Below are positions 1 through 6,711 of a stretch of 51,071 bases of DNA, one piece after another (within the stretch, counting starts at the first letter, position 1; each line of letters begins with the position of its first letter). A model generated the notes under the pieces. That model searched no databases. It was not told the origin of the DNA and saw only the letters and a list, made by a program, of their open reading frames with translations. The DNA is from Castellaniella caeni NBRC 101664 (lineage in GTDB: Bacteria; Pseudomonadota; Gammaproteobacteria; Burkholderiales; Burkholderiaceae_B). Where the stretch lies: positions 1 to 51,071 of the forward strand of contig NZ_BCWN01000025.1 of NCBI RefSeq assembly GCF_001592225.1, written 5' to 3'. The position numbers and the translations under genes were made by a program.

Positions 1-400
1 GGGCGCCGCGCGGGTGGGCATAAATGGCCGCATAAATCGTTTCGTGGCTGATCTGACGCGACGCGTCGTTTGGATGCATCTTGTGCAGCTTAGCGGCAAT
101 CTGCTGCGGCGACCAGCACCAATCAACCAGGCGGCTACGCACGTAGTCGTAAAGCCAACTACCAGGCGTCATCTTCGTGTGGCGCACCGAATGCTTTCTT
201 CTGGCACGGTACGCCATACCCGCAGATCGGGCGCTATAGGTCGCAGTTCCGCTCACGCGGCTGCGGGCCAGTTCCCGGCTGATGGAGGATGGACATCGAC
301 CAAGGCTACTGGCTATCGCCCTCAGACTCATGTGCTCGCTCATGCCTACCTGAATCACTGCCCGCTCCTCAGGGCTCAAATGGCTGTACTGAATTCCCAT
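1..400 (-). CDS. IS30-family transposase, N-terminal part
   Basis: The reverse strand is open from ATG at 400 to the window edge (133 codons). It begins MGIQYSHLSPEERAVIQVGM and continues through MSLRAIASSLGRCPSSISRE, the helix-turn-helix that recognises the terminal repeats in IS30 transposases. It ends in ISHETIYAAIYAHPRGA, the conserved SxxTIYxxIY block that precedes the DDE catalytic core. The core itself lies outside the window. No frameshift is visible, so the gene may be intact. Identification rests on these family motifs. Confidence 0.88.
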   Translation of the reverse strand, partial: MGIQYSHLSPEERAVIQVGMSEHMSLRAIASSLGRCPSSISRELARSRVSGTATYSARSAGMAYRARRKHSVRHTKMTPGSWLYDYVRSRLVDWCWSPQQIAAKLHKMHPNDASRQISHETIYAAIYAHPRGA

Positions 401-460
401 TGCAACACCTCTGATCTCACCTTAGATCCCGGGGTGTTGCACTTGCAAGTTGAGTTTGCC
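1..460 (-). mobile_element. IS30-family insertion sequence, one end (cut by window edge)
   Basis: The left edge cuts an insertion sequence whose transposase reads leftward out of the window. Outside the transposase start, 431-460 carries a GGTGTTGCACTTGCAAG-type sequence. From memory of IS30-family elements this resembles a terminal inverted repeat, so the element probably ends near 460. The matching end lies outside the window, so neither the repeat pair nor a target duplication can be confirmed. Confidence 0.6.
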
Positions 461-540
461 TAGCTCAAAACGCGGTAAGAGCACACCGAGGCCGAAATCT
501 GGCCTAACCTATTGCCCCACAAGACCTTTCGTACCGTTGC

Positions 541-579
541 ATGTCCGCACTAACGACTTGACAGCGGACATTTTTTATT
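541..579 (+). terminator. Rho-independent terminator, + strand
   Basis: Perfect 8-bp inverted repeat ATGTCCGC / GCGGACAT around a 15-nt loop, followed directly by TTTTTTATT. No gene now ends upstream on the + strand, because the IS30 element occupies that position. The terminator is probably a relic of a gene displaced or deleted when the element arrived. Confidence 0.6.
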
Positions 580-702
580 GCACCAAGCCCTCCGATACCG
601 ACCTTCGCTGGACTGCGCCATACTTTCCCATCGTAGTCCGTCGGCAGGCCTGTCCAGTTGACCGTTGGCCAATAGGTACAGCATCGCTATGCCCCGCCAC
701 GC

Positions 703-879
703 CTACTCCAGGCCGTTGTTTCTGCGAATGTTTGCCCATTTCACATACAAGGTGCTGCGCGAAATACCCAGCAGGCGTGCGGCGGCCGCCATGTTGTGAT
801 GAGATTTTTCGATGCTGTCGAAAATGGCCTGCGCCTCGACATCCGCCAAGCGGCCAGAAGGGTTGGTAGAAGCCAAGAA
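703..879 (-). pseudogene. C-terminal Fis-type HTH remnant of a sigma-54-dependent regulator
   Basis: Reverse-strand open frame of 58 codons, bounded upstream by TAA (880-882) and ending at TAG (703-705), with no start codon at its beginning. It contains DVEAQAIFDSIEKSHHNMAA followed by ARLLGISRSTLYVKW. This is the classic Fis-type helix-turn-helix at the C-terminus of NtrC/AcoR-class enhancer-binding proteins. The GAF/PAS and AAA+ domains that should precede it are absent, so this is the tail of a deleted regulator. It may once have controlled the adjacent molybdoenzyme genes; that is inference. Confidence 0.7.
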
Positions 880-950
880 TTAACCCCCGCACGCCGAGTC
901 CGACGCCGGGCCAGGCGTGCCATACGGTTCATTGCGCCACATCAAAAAGC

Positions 951-973
951 CGCTTTTGAAAGCGCATTTTTTT
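951..973. terminator. Short bidirectional hairpin terminator
   Basis: CGCTTT-TG-AAAGCG hairpin followed by CATTTTTTT on the + strand and preceded by an A-run, so it could act in both directions. It lies between the regulator remnant and the cytochrome c gene, about 65 bp before the latter, and may insulate the downstream operon. Confidence 0.45.
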
Positions 974-1038
974 CAGGTCTATTTCAGCCAGTTCACGCCA
1001 TTCTGGGTACGTGTCAAAACACTACGAGAAATAAGGTT

Positions 1039-1710
1039 ATGAGCTTTTCTCCTGACCTCAACCGCAACAAAACGCGGCAGCTCGCATGGCTTCTGGCCAG
1101 GCTCCTACTTCTCATTGGCACGCAGGCCGCCTGTGCACAGCCCGGCGGCACGGCCGGGCAAGCGACCAGCGGCGCACAGCAGCCCGACCAGGCCCGATAC
1201 GCCGAACAACCGACGCCCATCTATGCCGATGCCGGCCACACCCAGACATTGGGCATGCTGACCCCCGGCACCAAGCTGTACCTGGAAAGAAACCCCAACG
1301 CCCCCGCACAAGGGGCGTTCTTTCTGGACGGCTGGACGCAACAAGGCAACGACACGGCCGTCTTTCTGCAACAGGGCAAACGCACCCTGGCCGCTTCCAT
1401 GAACGGCAAGAGCTGGCGTTTTCAGAAACTGGGAGAAATCAAAGACGACTACGACAACCTCTGGACGCACATCCGCCTGAACGGCTACGTCGATACGAAA
1501 ACCCTGACCGCCAGCCAGGACACCGTCTGGCACGCCGCCATCACGCTCTACAGCGCACGCTGCAGCGCCTGCCATGCCCTGCACAAACCCACCGAATTCA
1601 CGGCCAATCAATGGCCCGGCATTCTAGAGATCATGGCGAAAAATGCCGCGCTGCAGCCGCCGGAAAAAGCATTGATCACCCAATACTTGCAAACACACGC
1701 CAAGCCGTAA
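1039..1710 (+). CDS. Exported monohaem cytochrome c, electron donor to the downstream molybdoenzyme
   Basis: A 223-aa protein. The frame is open further upstream, but ATG at 1039 begins a Sec-type signal (KTRQLAWLLARLLLLIGTQA, then an ACA cleavage region) and is the best start. After the signal, about residues 55-165 resemble the SH3-like segment found in TorC/TorY-type cytochromes. The C-terminal third carries one haem site, RCSACHALHKPTEFTANQWP, followed by a helix ending YLQTHAKP, typical of the C-terminal haem domain of TorC/TorY. The pentahaem NapC-like quinol-oxidising part is absent, so this is a soluble periplasmic mediator needing another donor. Its stop is 11 bp before the molybdoenzyme start, implying one operon. 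Confidence 0.82.
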   Translation: MSFSPDLNRNKTRQLAWLLARLLLLIGTQAACAQPGGTAGQATSGAQQPDQARYAEQPTPIYADAGHTQTLGMLTPGTKLYLERNPNAPAQGAFFLDGWTQQGNDTAVFLQQGKRTLAASMNGKSWRFQKLGEIKDDYDNLWTHIRLNGYVDTKTLTASQDTVWHAAITLYSARCSACHALHKPTEFTANQWPGILEIMAKNAALQPPEKALITQYLQTHAKP

Positions 1711-1721
1711 GGAGCCGAACG

Positions 1722-4172
1722 ATGAAAGCCCCCAAAGACAATCAACCTGGCACAGACCCATTGGGCTTTGCCATTTCCAGGCGCCAGTTCGTCGGCACCA
1801 TCGGCGCCGTGGCGGGTGCGCTGAACGCGCCAGGCCTGGCACTGGCGGCCGGCAAGCAGCAGGAAATCCTCACCGCCAGCCACTGGGGCATGGTGCGGGC
1901 CATCGTGCAGGACGGCCGACTCGTCCGGGTTGAGCCCTTTGAGAAAGACCCGCACCCCACCAAAATGCTGAAGGCATTCCACGACCGGGTCTATTCTTCC
2001 AGCCGCATTGCCCACCCCATGGTACGCAAAGGATTTCTAGACCCGGCCACGCGCCACGACACCAGCCGCCGGGGGGCCGACGCCTTCGTCCGCGTCAGTT
2101 GGGATCAGGCGCTCGACCTGGTCGCGGGCGAACTCAAACGCGTCAAAGAGAAATATGGCAACTCCGCCCTTTTCCCGGGTTCGGCCGATTGGCAATCCGC
2201 CGGGCTGCTGCACAGCGCATCGACACTGACACGCCGAATGCTTGGGCTGTACGGCGGGTTTACCGACTGCTCGGGCGACCCGAGCATCGCCGCTGCCATG
2301 GTGATCCTGCCACACGTCCTCGGAGAACTCGAAGTCTACGGCCAGCAAACCGCCTGGCCCGCCATTCTGGACAACGCGAAAAACGTCGTGCTCTGGGGCT
2401 GCTGTATCTTGAAGGACGACCAGATCGGCACCCACCCCGCCGACCACGCCGCGTACCCGGCAATGGAGCAACTGCGCGCAAAAGTGGCCCGCAAGGAAAT
2501 CAAGGTCATTTCCATCGACCCCCGCATCACCGATACGGCGCAGTATGTTCAGGCCGACTGGGTCGCACCACGCCCCAATACCGATACGGCCCTGATGCTC
2601 GCCTTGATGCATGTCCTCTATACGGAAAAACGCTACGACGCCGATTTCATCCAGAAATACTGTTATGGCTTCGACCAGTTCCTGCCCTATCTGCTCGGCA
2701 CACCGGACGGCCTGCCCAAGACCCCCGAATGGGCGCAGCACATCACGGGGATCCCGGCGGCAAAGATCACGCAACTGGCCCGCACGCTGGCCTCGGGACG
2801 AACCATGCTGATCACCGGCTACGCCATACAGCGCGCCGACCACGGTGAACAGCCTTACTGGGCCCTGGTCGCCCTGGGCGCCATGCTGGGACACATCGGC
2901 CTGCCCGGCGGCGGGCTGGGATTCAGCTACCACTATGACAACGGGGGCTCACTCAGCGCGCGCGCCCCCGGCATCGTCGGCATCCCGGCGGGCAGCAATG
3001 CCATCGAGGCGGCCCTGCCATTCGAGCGCGTCACGGACATGCTGCTCCACCCCGGACAGACCGTGAACTACAACGGCGAAACGATCAAATACCCCGACGT
3101 CAAGATGATCTACTGGGCCGGGGGCAACCCGCTGACCCACCTCTGGCAAACATCCAAGGTGATCGAAGCGTGGCGGCGCCCCGAAACGATCGTCGTTGCC
3201 GACCCGTTCTGGACCCCCACGGCACGCTTTGCCGACATCGTACTGCCCGCGACAACGACCTTCGAGCGCAACGATCTGGAAGTCTGTGGCGCATACTCAC
3301 AAAAATATATCGTCGGCATGCACCAGGCAATTGCGCCTGTGGGAGAATCGCGCAACGATTACGACATCATGGCGGGCCTGGCCAAGCGGCTGGGGTTTGA
3401 AGACCAGTTCACCGAAAAAAAATCCGAGATCGACTGGCTGCGCGAGTTCTACGACAGGGCCCGCACGGCCAGCAAGGCCATGGGAACCGCGCTGCCCGAC
3501 TTTGATGCGTTCTGGAAAGGCAAAGGCTACGTAGAATTTCCATTAGAGCCAGGCGCCGACACCTACACCAAACACGTCGAGTTCCGCCAAGACCCGCAGA
3601 ACAACCCGCTGGGCACGCCGTCGGGCAAGATCGAAATCTACTCAAAAACCATCGCGGCCTTCAACTATAGCGACTGCCCGGGCCACCCCACGTGGCTGGA
3701 ACCCATCGAATGGCTGGGCAGCGAACTTGCAAAACAGTACCCCCTGCATGTCGTCTCTCCCCATCCCCAATTCCGGCTGCACTCGCAGCTGGACAACACC
3801 ATCCTGCGCAAAGCATACGAAGTAGCGGATCGCGAACCCGTCTGGATCAGCGAGGTAGATGCCAAAAAGCGCAAAATCGCCTCGGGCGACGTGGTGCGCC
3901 TGTATAACGGACGCGGCAGCGTCCTGGCGGGGGCTGTCGTTACCAACCGGATTCGACCGGGGGTCATCATGCTGCAAGAAGGCGCCTGGTACGATCCCGA
4001 CAAGCCCGGCGACCCCAGTGCGCAGTGCAAGCATGGCCTGATCAACGTGCTGACGATCAACAAGGGAACCTCGCAACTAGCCCAAGGCAATATTGCCAAT
4101 ACGTGTCTGGTGGAAGTCGAGCGCTACGCGAAAACCCCTCCGGCGGTAACGGCCTTCACCGCCCCGGCCTGA
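1722..4172 (+). CDS. Periplasmic molybdopterin oxidoreductase, TMAO/DMSO/biotin-sulfoxide reductase family
   Basis: An 816-aa protein whose start at 1722 follows an AAGGAG sequence. The N-terminus carries a Tat signal (SRRQFVG, residues 19-25), so it is exported folded. The body follows BisC/TorZ/TorA throughout: LYGGFTDCSGDPS places the Mo-ligand serine at about residue 188, followed by IDPR, the LGHIGLPGGG block and the C-terminal molybdopterin-guanine-dinucleotide binding domain with HPQFRLHSQLDN. No N-terminal 4Fe-4S cysteines are present, as expected for the DMSO-reductase subfamily. The length is close to E. coli TorA (848 aa). The true substrate (TMAO, DMSO, methionine or biotin sulfoxide) cannot be told from sequence. 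The preceding cytochrome c is its likely electron donor. Confidence 0.88.
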   Translation: MKAPKDNQPGTDPLGFAISRRQFVGTIGAVAGALNAPGLALAAGKQQEILTASHWGMVRAIVQDGRLVRVEPFEKDPHPTKMLKAFHDRVYSSSRIAHPMVRKGFLDPATRHDTSRRGADAFVRVSWDQALDLVAGELKRVKEKYGNSALFPGSADWQSAGLLHSASTLTRRMLGLYGGFTDCSGDPSIAAAMVILPHVLGELEVYGQQTAWPAILDNAKNVVLWGCCILKDDQIGTHPADHAAYPAMEQLRAKVARKEIKVISIDPRITDTAQYVQADWVAPRPNTDTALMLALMHVLYTEKRYDADFIQKYCYGFDQFLPYLLGTPDGLPKTPEWAQHITGIPAAKITQLARTLASGRTMLITGYAIQRADHGEQPYWALVALGAMLGHIGLPGGGLGFSYHYDNGGSLSARAPGIVGIPAGSNAIEAALPFERVTDMLLHPGQTVNYNGETIKYPDVKMIYWAGGNPLTHLWQTSKVIEAWRRPETIVVADPFWTPTARFADIVLPATTTFERNDLEVCGAYSQKYIVGMHQAIAPVGESRNDYDIMAGLAKRLGFEDQFTEKKSEIDWLREFYDRARTASKAMGTALPDFDAFWKGKGYVEFPLEPGADTYTKHVEFRQDPQNNPLGTPSGKIEIYSKTIAAFNYSDCPGHPTWLEPIEWLGSELAKQYPLHVVSPHPQFRLHSQLDNTILRKAYEVADREPVWISEVDAKKRKIASGDVVRLYNGRGSVLAGAVVTNRIRPGVIMLQEGAWYDPDKPGDPSAQCKHGLINVLTINKGTSQLAQGNIANTCLVEVERYAKTPPAVTAFTAPA

Positions 4173-4214
4173 ACGCCGCCAGCAGCCCGCCCCCCGCTTG
4201 CGACAGCGCTGCGC

Positions 4215-4242
4215 CTGGCCTCGTCCCCACGGACGAGGCCAG
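4215..4242 (+). terminator. Strong hairpin after the molybdoenzyme gene
   Basis: Perfect 12-bp stem CTGGCCTCGTCC / GGACGAGGCCAG with a CCAC loop, 43 bp after the molybdoenzyme stop. There is no long T-run, but the stem is very stable. It separates the molybdoenzyme operon from the nrdD promoter. Confidence 0.65.
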
Positions 4243-4294
4243 TGCTTTCGGGGACAGGCAAACACCCCTGATTACACCTTTTACCCAAGCAGAA

Positions 4295-4308
4295 TTAACC
4301 CAGATCAA
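4295..4308. promoter_or_regulatory. FNR/ANR-type box upstream of nrdD
   Basis: TTAAC-CCAG-ATCAA matches the FNR consensus TTGAT-N4-ATCAA at 8 of 10 positions. It lies about 100 bp before the nrdD start, suited to a class II activator position for a promoter overlapping the NrdR boxes. Anaerobic activation of nrdD by FNR-type regulators is well known in other bacteria; here it is inferred from the site. Confidence 0.55.
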
Positions 4309-4341
4309 GCCTATGAAAAACAGGATAGAAATCGCTTGATC

Positions 4342-4357
4342 ACACTATATATTGTGT
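4342..4357. promoter_or_regulatory. NrdR box 1
   Basis: ACACTATATATTGTGT is a full match to the 16-bp NrdR palindrome (consensus acaCwAtATaTwGtgt), the operator of the zinc-finger/ATP-cone repressor of ribonucleotide reductase genes. It is AT-rich and probably overlaps the -10 region. It pairs with box 2, 31 bp downstream. Confidence 0.85.
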
Positions 4358-4372
4358 TTATGATTCATCGAA

Positions 4373-4388
4373 ACACAACATATAGAGA
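4373..4388. promoter_or_regulatory. NrdR box 2
   Basis: ACACAACATATAGAGA is a weaker NrdR box, exactly 31 bp (about three helical turns) from box 1 and ending 7 bp before the nrdD ATG. Paired boxes about 31-32 bp apart are the known hallmark of NrdR-regulated nrd promoters. The spacing supports the call although the right half-site is degenerate. Confidence 0.75.
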
Positions 4389-4395
4389 ATCCAGC

Positions 4396-6225
4396 ATGCA
4401 CTCACTTGCCACCGCAACCGCTGCCGCGATCCCCGATACGGCCACAGGCATCCCTACCCTTCCAGCCGTATACGCAGCCCCGCGCACTGGCTCGCAGGCC
4501 GAATCCCGCCCCATCCCGCAGGTGGACGTGATCCGCTCCATCGACGAATACCTGCAGCAGCAAGACTGGCGCGTCAACGCCAACGCCAACCAGGGTTATT
4601 CGCTGGGCGGGCTCATCCTGAACACCTCGGGCAAGATGATTGCCAACTACTGGCTCAGTCATGTCTACCCTGAAGCCATCGGCCAGGCCCACCGCCAGGG
4701 CGACCTGCACATCCACGACCTGGACATGCTCTCGGGCTATTGCGCGGGCTGGTCGCTGCGCACCCTGCTCACCGAAGGCCTGAACGGCGTGCCTGGCAAG
4801 GTTGAATCCGCCCCGCCCAGGCACATGTCCAGCGCCGTGGGCCAGATCGTCAACTTTCTGGGCACCCTGCAAAACGAATGGGCCGGCGCCCAGGCCTTCA
4901 GCTCGTTCGACACCTATATGGCGCCCTTCATCCGCAAGGACGCCATGTCGTACGCCGACGTGCGTCAATGCATGCAAGAGCTGATCTACAACCTCAACGT
5001 GCCTTCGCGCTGGGGCACGCAGACGCCCTTCACGAATCTCACCTTCGACTGGGTCTGCCCTGAAGACCTGCGCGAACAAGTGCCCGTGATCGCGGGCTGC
5101 GAAATGCCGTTCTCGTACGGCGAACTGCAAACCGAGATGGACTGGATCAACCAGGCCTACATCGAAGTCATGATGGCGGGCGACGCGCGCGGGCGCGCCT
5201 TCACTTTCCCCATCCCCACCTATAACATCACCCCGGACTTCGACTGGCACAGCCCCAATGCCGAGCGTCTGTTCGAGATGACCGCCAAGTACGGCCTGCC
5301 CTACTTCCAGAACTTCATCAACTCAGAGCTCAAGCCCAACATGATCCGCTCGATGTGCTGCCGCCTGCAGCTGGATTTGCGCGAGCTGCTCAAGCGCGGC
5401 AACGGTCTGTTCGGCTCGGCTGAACAGACCGGGTCGCTGGGGGTGGTGACCATCAACTGCGCCCGACTGGGCTACCTGCACCGGGGCGACGAAGCCGCCC
5501 TGCTCGCCCGGCTCGACACACTGCTGGCGCTGGGCCGCGACAGCCTCGAAATCAAGCGCCAGGTGATCCAGGGCTACATGGACAACGGCCTGTTCCCCTA
5601 CACCCGCCGCTACCTGGGCACCTTGCGCAACCACTTCTCCACCCTGGGGGTGAACGGCATCAACGAAATGATCCGCAACTTCACCGCCGACGCGCACGAC
5701 CTCACCAGCCCCTGGGGCCACGCCTTTGCCGTGCGCCTGCTGGATCACGTGCGTGCCCGCATGGTCGAATTTCAAGAAGCCACCGGCCACCTGTACAACC
5801 TCGAAGCCACGCCCGCCGAAGGCACTACCTATCGCTTCGCCAAGGAAGACCGCGCCCGCTGGCCCGACATCCTGCAGGCGGGCACGGCAGACATGCCCTA
5901 CTACACCAACTCGTCGCAGCTGCCCGTGGGTTTTACCGACGACCCTTTCGAAGCGCTCGAACGACAAGACGAACTGCAGCGCAAATACACCGGGGGCACC
6001 GTGCTGCACCTGTACATGACCGAGCCCTTGTCCAGTGCCGACGCCTGCCGCACCCTGGTGCGCCGCACGCTGGGCCGCTTCTCGCTGCCCTACATCACCA
6101 TCACCCCAACGTTTTCCATCTGCCCCAAGCACGGCTATCTGCCCGGGCGCCACGATTTCTGCCCGCACTGCGACGACGACCTCATCGCCTGCAAGCGTGC
6201 CCAGGCGCTTTCGGACGTCCACTGA
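4396..6225 (+). CDS. nrdD: Class III (anaerobic) ribonucleotide reductase catalytic polypeptide, lacking its glycyl-radical domain
   Basis: A 609-aa protein starting at 4396, downstream of two NrdR boxes. It reduces ribonucleoside triphosphates in the absence of O2. Visible blocks are HIHDLDMLSGYCAGW (upper-face Cys about 116), RSMCCRLQLD (active-site cysteines 321-322), the FSTLGVNGINEM finger region, and a C-terminal zinc site CPKHGYLPGRHDFCPHC (about 576-592). Family members normally continue from this zinc site into the glycyl-radical loop in the same chain. Here the protein stops 17 residues later with LSDVH, and the radical loop is encoded by the next cistron. The N-terminal ATP-cone seen in many NrdDs is also missing. 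The MCC motif may indicate a redoxin-dependent rather than formate-dependent subtype (inference). Confidence 0.9.
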   Translation: MHSLATATAAAIPDTATGIPTLPAVYAAPRTGSQAESRPIPQVDVIRSIDEYLQQQDWRVNANANQGYSLGGLILNTSGKMIANYWLSHVYPEAIGQAHRQGDLHIHDLDMLSGYCAGWSLRTLLTEGLNGVPGKVESAPPRHMSSAVGQIVNFLGTLQNEWAGAQAFSSFDTYMAPFIRKDAMSYADVRQCMQELIYNLNVPSRWGTQTPFTNLTFDWVCPEDLREQVPVIAGCEMPFSYGELQTEMDWINQAYIEVMMAGDARGRAFTFPIPTYNITPDFDWHSPNAERLFEMTAKYGLPYFQNFINSELKPNMIRSMCCRLQLDLRELLKRGNGLFGSAEQTGSLGVVTINCARLGYLHRGDEAALLARLDTLLALGRDSLEIKRQVIQGYMDNGLFPYTRRYLGTLRNHFSTLGVNGINEMIRNFTADAHDLTSPWGHAFAVRLLDHVRARMVEFQEATGHLYNLEATPAEGTTYRFAKEDRARWPDILQAGTADMPYYTNSSQLPVGFTDDPFEALERQDELQRKYTGGTVLHLYMTEPLSSADACRTLVRRTLGRFSLPYITITPTFSICPKHGYLPGRHDFCPHCDDDLIACKRAQALSDVH

Positions 6226-6230
6226 TACCT

Positions 6231-6275
6231 GGGCTGCCGGGCTCCGGTCTCCGAAAGTTCAACTTGCGGCAGCCC
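6231..6275 (+). repeat. Inverted repeat between nrdD core and glycyl-radical cistron
   Basis: GGGCTGCCG (6231-6239) and CGGCAGCCC (6267-6275) form a perfect 9-bp stem with a 27-nt loop, 5 bp after the nrdD stop. There is no T-run, so an mRNA processing, stability or partial-attenuation hairpin is more likely than a full terminator. Confidence 0.5.
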
Positions 6276-6382
6276 GATCCAGTCCTTGGCAAGGATGCAT
6301 CAACGATGCATCAACGCCGCACCAAGGCGCCCAAGCCACGGCCAAGCAGCACTTTCCCTCAACGCCTCAACAGGAGTTCATC

Positions 6383-6565
6383 ATGACCAACACCACCATC
6401 ACCCTGCACGACAGCGAACGCCAAGCGTGCGAAATCTGGACGCGCGTCATGGGCTATCACCGCCCGGTATCGTCCTTCAACACAGGCAAGAAGGGCGAAT
6501 TCCACGAACGCAAATTCTTCGTCGAACGCCACAGCGGCCAGGCGCCCGCTGCGCACACCGCCTGA
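6383..6565 (+). CDS. Stand-alone glycyl-radical domain of class III ribonucleotide reductase
   Basis: A 60-aa ORF with its own ATG and an AGGAG ribosome site 7 bp upstream. Almost the whole protein is the terminal block of NrdD: CEIWTRVMGYHRPVSSFN, with the radical glycine at residue 24 in RVMGY, then TGKKGEFHERKFF. In usual NrdDs this sequence follows the zinc site on the same chain. Here 157 nt, its own Met and its own ribosome site intervene, and the reading frame differs. It presumably docks into the NrdD core after NrdG forms the Gly radical, as the autonomous cofactor GrcA/YfiD does for pyruvate formate-lyase. Whether it forms a stable subunit is unknown. The conserved motif and clean start argue against a pseudogene. 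Confidence 0.85.
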   Translation: MTNTTITLHDSERQACEIWTRVMGYHRPVSSFNTGKKGEFHERKFFVERHSGQAPAAHTA

Positions 6566-6594
6566 TACCGGCACGGAGCAATATCTCGCCGACC

Positions 6595-6648
6595 AGATGG
6601 CTCGGATTCCAGGGCAGGAAACTCACAGTCCTTCCATCCGAGCCATCT
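6595..6648 (+). repeat. Long inverted repeat between glycyl-radical cistron and nrdG
   Basis: AGATGGCTCGGAT (6595-6607) and ATCCGAGCCATCT (6636-6648) form a perfect 13-bp stem with a 28-nt loop. It begins 29 bp after the glycyl-radical ORF and ends 63 bp before nrdG. It lacks a T-run. It could be a processing or attenuation element that sets a lower level of nrdG than of the radical subunit (inference). Confidence 0.55.
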
Positions 6649-6711
6649 ATTCGCCCACCGAAGCTCCGAACAGGGCAACAACAGAGATCAGACCAAAGCG
6701 GAACACAGCAG

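Noticed and set aside
1086-1721. Extension of the molybdoenzyme frame upstream through the cytochrome gene
   Set aside because: The Tat signal must be N-terminal, and ATG 1722 with AAGGAG fits; the upstream part is a shadow frame of the cytochrome gene.
6226-6382. Simple frameshift or sequencing error splitting nrdD
   Set aside because: A single indel cannot explain 157 nt without homologous coding sequence, a separate ATG and an AGGAG site before the radical-domain ORF. Read-level checking would still be useful.
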